DNA from: JALYRV01 sp035512575
GTDB lineage: Bacteria; Acidobacteriota; Vicinamibacteria; Vicinamibacterales; SCN-69-37
Length of the DNA: 37,663 bases
Assembly: GCA_035512575.1 (NCBI GenBank)
Contig: DATKDT010000053.1
Span: forward strand, 1-37,663
Reading direction: 5' to 3'
Shown piece after piece: positions 15,743 to 23,384 of this stretch (positions are counted from its first letter, which is position 1; each line of letters starts with the position of its first letter). The translations under genes were made by a program, and so were the position numbers. The notes beneath the pieces were generated by a model. The model had not been told where the DNA came from, made no database searches, and saw only the letters and a list, made by a program, of their open reading frames with translations.

Positions 15743-16575
15743 TGACCTTGCGACTTTTTGCTTCTCTGCTGCTGGCTTCATCCCTCTCCGCGACGCAGCT
15801 TCCTAAACCACCTGACGTCGATCCGCGCCATCGCGCCTACGACCAGCTGCTCGACATCAACGTCCGCGACGGGCTGGTCTATTACCGCGCGGTGCAGGCG
15901 TCGCGCGCCGGACTCGCGCGCTACATCGCGTCGCTCGACATGCCCGAGGCCGCCTTCGCGCGCCTCTCGCGCGACGAGCAGATGGCGCTCCTCATCAACG
16001 CCTACAACGCCATCGTCCTGCACTCGGTCGTGCAGCACTATCCGATCGCGGGCCGCGTCAGGACGTTTCCCGACAAGAGCATCCGGCAGATTCCGGGCGT
16101 CTACGAGCGCAGGCACCGCATCGGCGGGCGCAGCGTGTCGCTCGACGAGCTCGAGCGCTGGCTGCTCGACGAGTACAAGGACCCGCGCGTGATCTTCGCG
16201 CTGGGCCGCGGCGCGCTCGGCAGCGGCCGTCTCAGGAGCGAGGCCTACACGGCGTCGCGCCTCGAGGAGCAGCTCGCCGACGCCACGCGCGAATTCGTCA
16301 TCCGCCAGGGCCACTTCCGCATCAACGAGGGCACCAACACCGTCGTGGTGACGCCGCTCTACAGCTGGCGCGAAAAGGACTTCGTCGCCGGCTTCGCAGG
16401 CAAGGCGGATGATGTGTTCGACGAGCGAAGCCCGATCGAGCGGGCAATCCTGGCGCTGACGCTGGATCATCTGTTCCAGAGCGAGCAGGCCTACCTGCGG
16501 CAGAACCGGTTCAAGGTGGAGTTCGGGACCTTCGACTGGCGGCTCAACGATCTGACGGGCGGCAGGATAGACTAA
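15742..16575 (+). CDS. Exported DUF547 family protein
   Basis: 277 residues with a signal peptide (MTLRLFASLLLASSLSA). The central part (LSRDEQMALLINAYNAIVLH, then FPDKSIRQIPGVYERRHRIG and DPRVIFALGRGALGSGRL) is diagnostic of DUF547. The family is related in fold to papain-like enzymes, although its reaction is not defined. It is coupled to the alpha/beta hydrolase by TGATG and is followed by a perfect hairpin. Confidence 0.92.
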   Translation: MTLRLFASLLLASSLSATQLPKPPDVDPRHRAYDQLLDINVRDGLVYYRAVQASRAGLARYIASLDMPEAAFARLSRDEQMALLINAYNAIVLHSVVQHYPIAGRVRTFPDKSIRQIPGVYERRHRIGGRSVSLDELERWLLDEYKDPRVIFALGRGALGSGRLRSEAYTASRLEEQLADATREFVIRQGHFRINEGTNTVVVTPLYSWREKDFVAGFAGKADDVFDERSPIERAILALTLDHLFQSEQAYLRQNRFKVEFGTFDWRLNDLTGGRID

Positions 16576-16579
16576 CGGC

Positions 16580-16607
16580 CGTCGTTCGGGGGTTCTCCCG
16601 AACGACG
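16580..16607. terminator. Perfect 11-bp inverted repeat after the DUF547 gene
   Basis: CGTCGTTCGGG (16580-16590) and CCCGAACGACG (16597-16607) are exact reverse complements around a six-base loop. The hairpin starts four bases after the DUF547 stop and ends eight bases before the next ATG. There is no T-run. It may separate expression of the two operons or be an operator for the downstream dehydrogenase. Confidence 0.55.
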
Positions 16608-16614
16608 CGCATCT

Positions 16615-17391
16615 ATGGATCTCCAACTCAGTGACTCCGTCGCCCTGATCACCGGCTCGAGTAAGGGGCTTGGCCTCGCAAGTGCCCGATCCCTGGCCGC
16701 CGAAGGCTGCCGCGTCGTGCTCTGCGCCCGCGGCGAAGAGGCGCTCAAGGCATCCGTGAAGGCCCTCGGCGGCGCGCACGGCGCGGATCGCGTGCTGGCC
16801 GTCGCGGCCGACGTCTCGACGGCCGCCGGCGCCGAAGTCGTGATGGCGCGCACCCTCGAGCGCTTTGGCCGCATCGACATCCTCGTCAACAACGTCGGCA
16901 AGGCCGGCGGCACCGACATCGTTTCCACCTCGGATGACGAGTGGCAGGCCGCGTTCGATCAGACCCTGTTTCCCGCCATCCGCCTGTCGCGCCTCGCGGT
17001 GCCGCACATGCGCAAGGCGGGACGCGGCGTGATTCTGATGATTGCGTCGATCTGGGGCCGCGAGTCGGGCGGCCGCATGACGTACAACGCCGTGAAGGCG
17101 GCCGAGATCAGCCTGGCGAAGGCGATGGCGCAGCAGCTGGCGCGCGACAACATCCGCGTCAACAGCATCGCGCCGGGGTCGATCATGTTCCCGGGCGGAT
17201 CGTGGGCGAAGCGGCAGGAGGACGATCCGGCCTTCATCCGCGAGATGATCGCGCGCGACCTGCCGTTCGGCCGGTTCGGCAAGGCGGAGGAAGTGGGCGA
17301 CGTCGTGGCGTTTCTCGCGTCGCCGCGCGCGAGCTGGATCTCGGGCGCGTCCATCACCGTCGACGGCTGCCAGAGCCGGAGCAACATCTGA
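16615..17391 (+). CDS. Short-chain dehydrogenase/reductase (FabG-like)
   Basis: 258 residues of classical SDR length. It has the cofactor motif GSSKGLG (14-20), NNVG (92-95), catalytic Ser145, Tyr157 and Lys161 (YNAVK), and the C-terminal GASITVDGCQ typical of FabG-like 3-oxoacyl reductases. It is NAD(P)-dependent and cytosolic. The substrate is unknown; sugar or hydroxy-acid dehydrogenases share this pattern. The TGA overlaps the ATG of the symporter gene by one base, which suggests a joint role with imported amino acids or a shared transcript. Confidence 0.93.
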   Translation: MDLQLSDSVALITGSSKGLGLASARSLAAEGCRVVLCARGEEALKASVKALGGAHGADRVLAVAADVSTAAGAEVVMARTLERFGRIDILVNNVGKAGGTDIVSTSDDEWQAAFDQTLFPAIRLSRLAVPHMRKAGRGVILMIASIWGRESGGRMTYNAVKAAEISLAKAMAQQLARDNIRVNSIAPGSIMFPGGSWAKRQEDDPAFIREMIARDLPFGRFGKAEEVGDVVAFLASPRASWISGASITVDGCQSRSNI

Positions 17392-18782
17392 TGCTCGAGA
17401 ACCTCGGCTCGACCATCGATCGCGTCGCGACGGCCGTGTTCATGCCGTACGTCGTGGTGGCCCTCATGGGCACCGCGATCTATCTCACCATCCGCCTCGG
17501 CGGCGTGCAGTTCCGGCGGATCCGCGAGGCCTTCCGCGCAATGGTCGCGGGGCAGTCCTCGCACGCCGGCGGCGCGCTGTCGCCCTTCCAGGCGTTCATG
17601 ACCGCGCTCGCGACGTCGATCGGCACCGGCAACATCGCCGGCGTCGCGACCGCGATCATCTCGGGAGGCCCGGGCGCCCTGTTCTGGATCTGGGTCTTCG
17701 GCATTTTTGCCGCGGCCACCAAATTCGCCGAAGCGACGCTCGGCCTCACGTTCCGCGAGATCGTCGGCAACCACACCCGCACCGGCCCGATGTACTACCT
17801 GCGCGACGGCCTGCGCCAGCCCTGGCTCGCCTGGACCTACGCGCTCGTCGCCGGCGTCGCCGCGCTGACGACGACACCCTTCACGCAGCCGAACTCGATC
17901 GCCGTCGTCTGGAAGAGCGAGTTCGCGATTCCGACCTGGGTCACCGGCGTCATCGTCGCGGTGCTGACCTGGCTCGTCATCATCGGCGGCGTGAAGTCGA
18001 TCGGCCGCGTGATGGAGAGGCTCGCCCCGCTCAAGGTCGGTCTCTATCTGCTCGGCGGCCTCATCGTGCTCATCTCGTTCGCCGACGAGCTGCCGCGCAC
18101 CTTCGCGCTCGTCTTCCACGAGGCTTTCGCGATGGACTCGGCGCTCGGCTTCGGCATGTTCATCGCGATCCGGTACGGCATCGCGCGCGGCGTCTACGCC
18201 ACCGAAGCCGGCTACGGCACCGCGGCCGTCGCGTACGGCACCGCGAAGAGCGATCGGCCGTCGCAGCAGGGCCTCCAGGCCGTCATGGAAGTCTTCATCG
18301 TCTGCTTCATCACGGCGACGATCAGCGCGCTGACGATTCTCGTGACGGGCGTCGCGATGCGATCGATCGAGGCCGGGCCGGACGGGGCAGGCTATCTGAC
18401 GAGCACCGCCGCCGTGGCCGCAGGCTTCAACGCGGCGATGCCGGTCGTCGGCGGCTGGATCGTGGCGTTCTGCGCGTTCCTGTTCGGCTACGGCACGCTC
18501 ATCGGCTGGGCGTACTACGGAGAGCAATTTCTGGAGTACATGGTCGGCCGGAGCGTGGCCGTTCCCTACCGTTGGATTTATTGCCTCCTGATCCCCTTCG
18601 GCGCCACCGCCCGCGTCGACGTCGTCTGGGCCTGGGGCGATTTCATGAACGCGTTGCAGGTTTTCCCCAACGTCATCGGGCTCCTCGGCCTGTCGGGAAT
18701 CGTGGCGAAGTACGCGTTCGACAGGAAGAACGTCTCCAGACTCCAGACTCCAGACTCCGGACCTGGCGCCCGCCAGAAATAG
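17391..18782 (+). CDS. Alanine/glycine:cation symporter (AGCS family)
   Basis: 463 residues with about ten or eleven membrane helices. The family signatures are clear: GGALSPFQAFMTALATSIGT followed by GNIAGVATAI, then GPMYYLRDGL and GIARGVYATEAGYGTAAVAY. These transporters take up alanine or glycine with Na+ or H+. The C-terminal tail (VSRLQTPDSGPGARQK) departs from the family and is encoded by the CTCCAGA heptamer repeat at 18734-18761. The natural end was therefore probably near FDRKN. It is coupled to the SDR gene. Confidence 0.93.
   Translation: MLENLGSTIDRVATAVFMPYVVVALMGTAIYLTIRLGGVQFRRIREAFRAMVAGQSSHAGGALSPFQAFMTALATSIGTGNIAGVATAIISGGPGALFWIWVFGIFAAATKFAEATLGLTFREIVGNHTRTGPMYYLRDGLRQPWLAWTYALVAGVAALTTTPFTQPNSIAVVWKSEFAIPTWVTGVIVAVLTWLVIIGGVKSIGRVMERLAPLKVGLYLLGGLIVLISFADELPRTFALVFHEAFAMDSALGFGMFIAIRYGIARGVYATEAGYGTAAVAYGTAKSDRPSQQGLQAVMEVFIVCFITATISALTILVTGVAMRSIEAGPDGAGYLTSTAAVAAGFNAAMPVVGGWIVAFCAFLFGYGTLIGWAYYGEQFLEYMVGRSVAVPYRWIYCLLIPFGATARVDVVWAWGDFMNALQVFPNVIGLLGLSGIVAKYAFDRKNVSRLQTPDSGPGARQK
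18734..18761. repeat. Heptamer repeat, type B (CTCCAGA orientation), four units
   Basis: CTCCAGA, CTCCAGA, CTCCAGA, CTCCGGA in exact seven-base register, inside the last codons of the symporter gene. The reverse complement is the CTGGAGT unit seen elsewhere. It forms an inverted pair with 18807-18841. Confidence 0.88.
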
Positions 18783-18806
18783 CCGGCGAGGCGTTGTCCG
18801 AGCCGG

Positions 18807-18841
18807 CTCTGGCCTGGGGCCTGGGGTCTGGAGCCTTGGGC
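18807..18841. repeat. Heptamer repeat, type B (CTGGGGC/CTGGAGC orientation), five units
   Basis: CTCTGGC, CTGGGGC, CTGGGGT, CTGGAGC, CTTGGGC in seven-base register within the 125-base gap between the symporter and mrfA. Facing the 18734-18761 array, it could fold into a long imperfect stem at the end of the symporter mRNA. No other gene or clear promoter is seen in this gap. Confidence 0.8.
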
Positions 18842-18907
18842 CTGCCTTTCGCCCATTGATCGCCCCGGCCGGGCCTGCTACGATCCCGGTTCACGTTTCT
18901 GCACACC

Positions 18908-21451
18908 GTGAACCCAAATCACCAGATCGCCAGATCAGCAGATCAACAAATCGGCAAAGACGCCGGCCTTACCGACGCGCTCAAGCGTCTTTCGGCTACC
19001 GCGCGGCCAACCGGCCGGCTGGGTGCCGACGACGACCCGGTCGTTACCGCCATGCAGCGGCTGCCGCCGGCGGAGGCGGTGCACGCCGACTGGCCTGATG
19101 TTGATCAGCGGGTCATAACTGCGTACGCAGAAAGAGGCATCGCCCGGCCCTACAGCCATCAGGCCGAGGCCATCGCACACGTCCTGGCTCGCAGAAACGT
19201 CGTCACCATCACCCCGACGGCGTCGGGGAAGACGTTCTGCTACAACGTCCCGGTCCTGAGCGAAATCGTCAACAATCCCGGCGCGCGGGCGTTGTATTTA
19301 TTTCCAACCAAAGCGCTCGCGCAGGACCAGCTGGCTGAGCTGTACGCAATTGCGAACACGATAGGGAACTTGTCCTCCGAAGCTCGCGCGGAAGGCGCGA
19401 GCGAAGGAGGAATCGGTGTGTTCACGTACGACGGTGACACGCCGGCCGACGCGCGGCGGGCGATTCGGGGCAAGGCGCACGTCGTGCTCACGAATCCCGA
19501 CATGGTGCACTCGGGGATCCTGCCGCACCATCCGCGCTGGGCGAAGCTGTTCGAGAACCTGCGTTTCGTCGTGATCGACGAGCTGCACGCCTATCGCGGC
19601 GTGTTCGGCAGCCACCTCGCCAACATCCTGCGCCGGCTGCAGCGCATCTGCCGGCACTACGGATCGGACCCCGTCTTCATCTGCTCGTCGGCCACCATCG
19701 CCAATCCGCGCGAGCTTGCCGAAAAGCTGGTGGGCAAGCCGTTCGAGCTGGTGGAGAAGAGCGGCGCGCCGCGCGGCGAGAAGTTCTTCATGTTCGTCAA
19801 CCCGCCGGTGGTCAACGCGCAGCTCGGCATCCGGCGCTCGTATCTGGCCGAGACGCGCCGCGTGGCGGGGGAGTTCCTCAAGCGCGGACTCCAGGCCATC
19901 GTCTTCGCGCAGAGCCGGCTGTCCACCGAGATTCTGACGACGTACCTGAAGGAGGCGTTCGAAGGCCCGCCCGGATCCCCCGAGACGATTCGCGGCTATC
20001 GCGGCGGCTACCTTCCGCTCCGGCGGCGCGAGATCGAGCGCGGGCTGCGCGACGGCACCGTGCGCGGCGTCGTGTCGACCAACGCGCTGGAGCTCGGCAT
20101 CGACATCGGCGCGCTCGACGTGGCCGTGATGGCCGGTTATCCCGGCACGATTGCCTCGACGTGGCAGCGCGCCGGCCGCGCCGGGCGCCGCTCGGGCCGC
20201 TCGGCCGCCGTCATGGTGGCCTCGAGCGCGCCGCTCGATCAGTTCGTCGTCCGCCACCCGGAATATTTCTTCGGCGCGAGTCCCGAGCACGCGCTGATCA
20301 ACCCGGACAACCTGCACATCCTGCTCGATCACGTGAAGTGCGCGGCGTTCGAACTTCCCTTCGCGGCCGACGAACAATACGGGACGCTCAACGTGCAGGA
20401 CGTGCTGACCATCCTCGCCGAGGAAGGCTACGTGCATCAGGCCGACGGGCAGTGGAGCTGGACGCACGAGTCCTATCCGGCCGACGCCGTCAGCCTGCGC
20501 TCGATCAGCTCCGACAACTTCGTCGTGGTCGACACCACGCACGGCGAGCAGGTCATTGCCGAGACCGACTTCACCAGCGCGCCGCGCATGCTGCACGAGA
20601 AGGCCATCTACCTGATGGAAGGGCAGCTCTATCAGGTCGAGCGCTTCGACTTCGAGGGACGCAAGGCGTTCGTGCGCGAGACGGATTGCGACTACTACAC
20701 CGACGCCATCATTTACACGCGCGTGACCATTCTCGACACGCTCGCCGCGGACCCCGAACCCCCGAACTTCCGAACCGCCGAACGACCGGCGGTGCTCGAT
20801 ATCAGCGCAGCCGCCGCGGGCACCGCGAACGAAGTGCGCGGGCTGCCGGCCGAGACGCCTGAATGGGCCGAGAATGCCGGGTTCGGCCCGGGCGCCGAGA
20901 TCGCGGAGCGCGATGCGGGGATTCGCGCGTGGGGCGAGGTCCACGTCGTCTCGCGCGTCGTCGGGTTCAAGAAGATCAAGTTCTATACGAATGAGAACGT
21001 CGGATCGGGCGAGCTGGACCTGCCCGAGCAGCAGATGCACACGACGTCGTACTGGCTGACGGTGCCGCGCGGATCGTACGAGGCGCTGCCGTGGTCGACC
21101 GACGACCGGCGCGACGGCGTGGCCGGCCTGGCGTATGCGATGCACAGCGTGGCGCAGCTGCTGCTGATGTGCGACCGCGGCGACATCGGCCTGTCGGTCA
21201 CGAGCGACGAGGGCGACGCGCCTAGGGTGTTCATCTACGACAACTATCCGGGCGGCATCGGTTTCAGTGAGCCGCTCTATCTGATGCACCGGCTGCTGCT
21301 CGATCGCACGCGCGAAATGATCGACGAGTGCCCGTGTCCGAACGGCTGCCCCTCATGCGTGGGACCCGAGGGCAACCAGGGCCCGCTCGCGAAGGCCGTG
21401 GCGTCGAAGCTGCTCGCGATCCTGCTCGATGCCAGCGAGGCGGCAGCATGA
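18908..21451 (+). CDS. mrfA: MrfA (YprA/Hrq1-like) DExH DNA helicase with DUF1998 zinc domain
   Basis: 847 residues, GTG start. Superfamily 2 helicase motifs: Walker A TPTASGKT (about 102-109), DELH box (about 223-226), the SSAT motif, and motif VI QRAGRAGRR (about 420). The C-terminal DUF1998 region ends in a four-cysteine cluster CPCPNGCPSC (about 807-816). This layout is that of yeast Hrq1 and B. subtilis MrfA (YprA), a 3'-5' DNA helicase needed for repair of mitomycin C damage. The next gene encodes the partner exonuclease. Residues 3-18 (PNHQIARSADQQIGKD) come from an octamer repeat, so the extreme N-terminus is unlikely to be functional. No better downstream start is visible. Confidence 0.92.
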   Translation: MNPNHQIARSADQQIGKDAGLTDALKRLSATARPTGRLGADDDPVVTAMQRLPPAEAVHADWPDVDQRVITAYAERGIARPYSHQAEAIAHVLARRNVVTITPTASGKTFCYNVPVLSEIVNNPGARALYLFPTKALAQDQLAELYAIANTIGNLSSEARAEGASEGGIGVFTYDGDTPADARRAIRGKAHVVLTNPDMVHSGILPHHPRWAKLFENLRFVVIDELHAYRGVFGSHLANILRRLQRICRHYGSDPVFICSSATIANPRELAEKLVGKPFELVEKSGAPRGEKFFMFVNPPVVNAQLGIRRSYLAETRRVAGEFLKRGLQAIVFAQSRLSTEILTTYLKEAFEGPPGSPETIRGYRGGYLPLRRREIERGLRDGTVRGVVSTNALELGIDIGALDVAVMAGYPGTIASTWQRAGRAGRRSGRSAAVMVASSAPLDQFVVRHPEYFFGASPEHALINPDNLHILLDHVKCAAFELPFAADEQYGTLNVQDVLTILAEEGYVHQADGQWSWTHESYPADAVSLRSISSDNFVVVDTTHGEQVIAETDFTSAPRMLHEKAIYLMEGQLYQVERFDFEGRKAFVRETDCDYYTDAIIYTRVTILDTLAADPEPPNFRTAERPAVLDISAAAAGTANEVRGLPAETPEWAENAGFGPGAEIAERDAGIRAWGEVHVVSRVVGFKKIKFYTNENVGSGELDLPEQQMHTTSYWLTVPRGSYEALPWSTDDRRDGVAGLAYAMHSVAQLLLMCDRGDIGLSVTSDEGDAPRVFIYDNYPGGIGFSEPLYLMHRLLLDRTREMIDECPCPNGCPSCVGPEGNQGPLAKAVASKLLAILLDASEAAA
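18916..18955. repeat. Octamer repeat, type D (AGATCRCC-like), five units
   Basis: AAATCACC, AGATCGCC, AGATCAGC, AGATCAAC, AAATCGGC in exact eight-base register, starting eight bases inside the mrfA reading frame. It is the only period-8 array in the window and encodes part of the mrfA N-terminus. Confidence 0.8.
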
Positions 21452-21452
21452 G

Positions 21453-21591
21453 CAATTGCAACGTTGCTCGGGGCTTGGTCCGGTGTTCCTCAGCGCCGGC
21501 GAGGCGAGTCGCGCCAAAGAGCGGTCGTTCCGACGTCTTTTTTACGCCGTCGCTGATGAACACCGGACACCGCCCCTCCGCCAGGCAATTG
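21453..21591. repeat. Long palindromic element between mrfA and mrfB (MITE-like or structured RNA)
   Basis: CAATTGC (21453-21459) faces GCAATTG (21585-21591), and an 18-base arm GTCCGGTGTTCCTCAGCG (21478-21495) faces its complement at 21551-21568 with one mismatch. Between the arms, AAAGA-x2-GGTCG around a short loop can pair with CGACG-x-TCTTTTTT, a terminator-like hairpin followed by a T-run. It occupies nearly the whole 142-base gap. The right arm contains the likely mrfB ribosome site (AGG, 21583-21585), so folding could hide it. No reading frame of its own. Either a small non-autonomous mobile element or a regulatory leader. Confidence 0.7.
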
Positions 21592-21593
21592 GC

Positions 21594-22931
21594 ATGAGAG
21601 ATCTGTCCTCTCGCCTGCGCGCGATCGTTCGCAGCAATCCTCCCACCGGCGTGCGTGAGCTCACGGTCGAGCCGGAGGTGCCGGAGAAGCGCGGCGAGTT
21701 GCCGCCGGCGCCCGGCATGGCGCGCGCGGCCGCGGCGCTGGGCGGCCGGCCGCTCGAGAACAAGTACGGCGCGGTGCTGACCATCGACCGCCGCTACGAA
21801 GCGGACCGCTGGCACGGCGAGGATCAGATCGGCGGCTGCGAGCTGGACGACTACGAGCCCCTGCGCACGCTCGACCCGCGTTTCAGAACTTCCTGGAGCC
21901 TGGAGTCTGGAGCCGGGAGCCTGACCGGGTCTCCCATGTTTTTTGATCTGGAGACCACAGGTTTGAGCGGCGGCGCCGGCACTGTGGCGTTTCTGGTGGG
22001 ATGCGCCTGGTTCGACTGCGGCGCGCTGCAGGTGCGGCAGTTCGTGCTGACGAGCATGGCGGCCGAGCGCGCGCTGCTCGAGGCGCTGCGCGAGCAGATC
22101 GACGCCGCGCCGTTCGTGGCCAGCTACAACGGCCGCACGTTCGACGCGCCGCTGATGGACGTGCGCTGGGCGTTCCACCGCCTGCCGTCGCCCTTCGAGA
22201 CCAAGCCGCACTTCGACATGCTGCCGCCCGCGCGGCGCCTCTGGAAGCATCGCGGCGAGCGGCCGGGCGGCGCGCTTGCGCAATTCGGCGAAAGGACCGG
22301 CTGCAGCCTGATGGCCTTCGAGCGCCAGCTGCTGCGCTTCCATCGCGTGGACGATGTGCCGGGGTTCGAGATTCCGTCGCGGTACTTCCACTTCCTGCGG
22401 ACGGGGGATGCGGCGGGGCTCGAGAGCGTGCTCGAGCACAACCGGCTCGACCTGGTGTCGCTGGCGGTGCTCACCGCGCGCGCCGCGCGCATCGTCCGCG
22501 GCGGCCACGAAGCCTGCGCGGACGCGCGCGAGTCGCTGGCGCTCGGCCGCATCTACGAGCAGACCGGCCGCATCGCCGACGCGCGGCTGTGCTACGAGCG
22601 GGCCGCGGAGGCGGGCGATCGTGCGACGCGCGCCGACGCCCTGTCGCGCCTCGCGATCTCGCTGCGGAAGGAGCGGCGGTATGACGAGGCCGCGGCGGTG
22701 TGGAGGCGGATGCTCGACGCGCGGCCGCCGCGCACGAGGGGGCTGCTGCCGCTCGAGCGGTTGGCCATCGAAGCGCTCGCGGTGCACCACGAGCACCGCG
22801 AGAAGGACCTGGCGCTCGCGAAGAAATTCGCGGCGGCTTTAAACGACGAAAACGGCGACGAAGCGATTCGCCGCCGTTTGAGTCGACTGGAACGGAAGAT
22901 GGGCGAGCGGCCGGCGCCGCTCCTGAATTAG
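21594..22931 (+). CDS. mrfB: MrfB (YprB-like) DEDDh exonuclease with TPR-like C-terminus
   Basis: 445 residues from the ATG at 21594. The exonuclease domain (about residues 115-300) carries all DEDDh residues: Asp and Glu in FFDLETTGL, Asp in SYNGRTFDAPLMD, and His and Asp in EHNRLDLVSL. The C-terminal 130 residues (LALGRIYEQTGRIADARLCY, then RADALSRLAISLRKERRYDE) are TPR-like helical pairs. B. subtilis MrfB (YprB) has this same domain order and works with the MrfA helicase in repair of mitomycin C lesions. An in-frame heptamer array (21893-21920) encodes the linker WSLESGAGSL just before the nuclease domain. The frame is open upstream to 21429 but this is unlikely to be used. Confidence 0.9.
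   Translation: MRDLSSRLRAIVRSNPPTGVRELTVEPEVPEKRGELPPAPGMARAAAALGGRPLENKYGAVLTIDRRYEADRWHGEDQIGGCELDDYEPLRTLDPRFRTSWSLESGAGSLTGSPMFFDLETTGLSGGAGTVAFLVGCAWFDCGALQVRQFVLTSMAAERALLEALREQIDAAPFVASYNGRTFDAPLMDVRWAFHRLPSPFETKPHFDMLPPARRLWKHRGERPGGALAQFGERTGCSLMAFERQLLRFHRVDDVPGFEIPSRYFHFLRTGDAAGLESVLEHNRLDLVSLAVLTARAARIVRGGHEACADARESLALGRIYEQTGRIADARLCYERAAEAGDRATRADALSRLAISLRKERRYDEAAAVWRRMLDARPPRTRGLLPLERLAIEALAVHHEHREKDLALAKKFAAALNDENGDEAIRRRLSRLERKMGERPAPLLN
21893..21920. repeat. Heptamer repeat, type B, four units, inside mrfB
   Basis: CTGGAGC, CTGGAGT, CTGGAGC, CGGGAGC in seven-base register within the mrfB coding region. It is kept in frame and encodes the stretch before the FFDLETTGL nuclease motif. 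It is the only array of the set wholly internal to a gene. Confidence 0.85.
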
Positions 22932-23218
22932 CCCTTCGCCGCGGCCTTGGCCTTGGCGGGCTTCTTCTTCGCGGTCGCGGCCTTGTTGGCGGCCGCCGTT
23001 TCCTTGCGCTTCTCGACCGACATCGCGCCGAAACGCTTCGTGAACCGGTCGACGCGGCCCTCGGTGTCGATCAGCTTCTGTCGGCCCGTGAAGAACGGGT
23101 GGCAGTTCGAGCAGATCTCGAGGTGCAGCTCCGGCTTGGTCGAATGGGTCTTCCAGGTCGCGCCGCACGCGCAGCGGGCCTCGACCTCGAAATACTTGGG
23201 GTGAATCGCTTCCTTCAC
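22928..23218 (-). CDS. rpmE: 50S ribosomal protein L31, zinc-binding type
   Basis: 96 residues. MKEAIHPKYFEVEARCACG and the following EICSNCHPFFTGRQKLID and EGRVDRFTKRF are the L31 core. The zinc cysteines are Cys16, Cys18, Cys36 and Cys39. L31 sits on the central protuberance and bridges the ribosomal subunits. The last 25 residues are a Lys/Ala-rich extension (AANKAATAKKKPAKAK) that is longer than in most L31 proteins and probably contacts rRNA. Its stop overlaps the mrfB stop tail-to-tail (22928-22931). Confidence 0.96.
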   Translation of the reverse strand: MKEAIHPKYFEVEARCACGATWKTHSTKPELHLEICSNCHPFFTGRQKLIDTEGRVDRFTKRFGAMSVEKRKETAAANKAATAKKKPAKAKAAAKG

Positions 23219-23259
23219 AACGAGCTCCTAGAGGGCTACGGGAAAACGACAGTATAACA

Positions 23260-23336
23260 GGCTCCAGTCCCCAGGCTCCAGACTCCAGGCGGCCTCAGCG
23301 TGTCAGGCCTGGAGTCTGGAGCCTGGAGTCCGGAGC
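23260..23336. repeat. Inverted pair of type B heptamer arrays (stem-loop) upstream of rpmE
   Basis: Left arm 23260-23287: GGCTCCA, GTCCCCA, GGCTCCA, GACTCCA. Right arm 23309-23336: CTGGAGT, CTGGAGC, CTGGAGT, CCGGAGC. The arms are complementary over nearly all 28 bases around a 21-base loop. The structure lies between the racemase-like gene (stop 23385) and rpmE (start 23218), both on the minus strand. It can act as a 3' stem for the first and a leader structure for the second. Nothing else is recognised in this 166-base gap. Confidence 0.9.
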
Positions 23337-23384
23337 CTGTTCAACCTCGTAACCCCTGTCCCCTCTATGCTTTCGGAGCCTGGG

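Noticed and set aside
21429..21593. N-terminal extension of mrfB through the palindromic element
   Set aside because: The frame is open, but it overlaps mrfA, the encoded residues look random, and the ATG at 21594 has a usable ribosome site.
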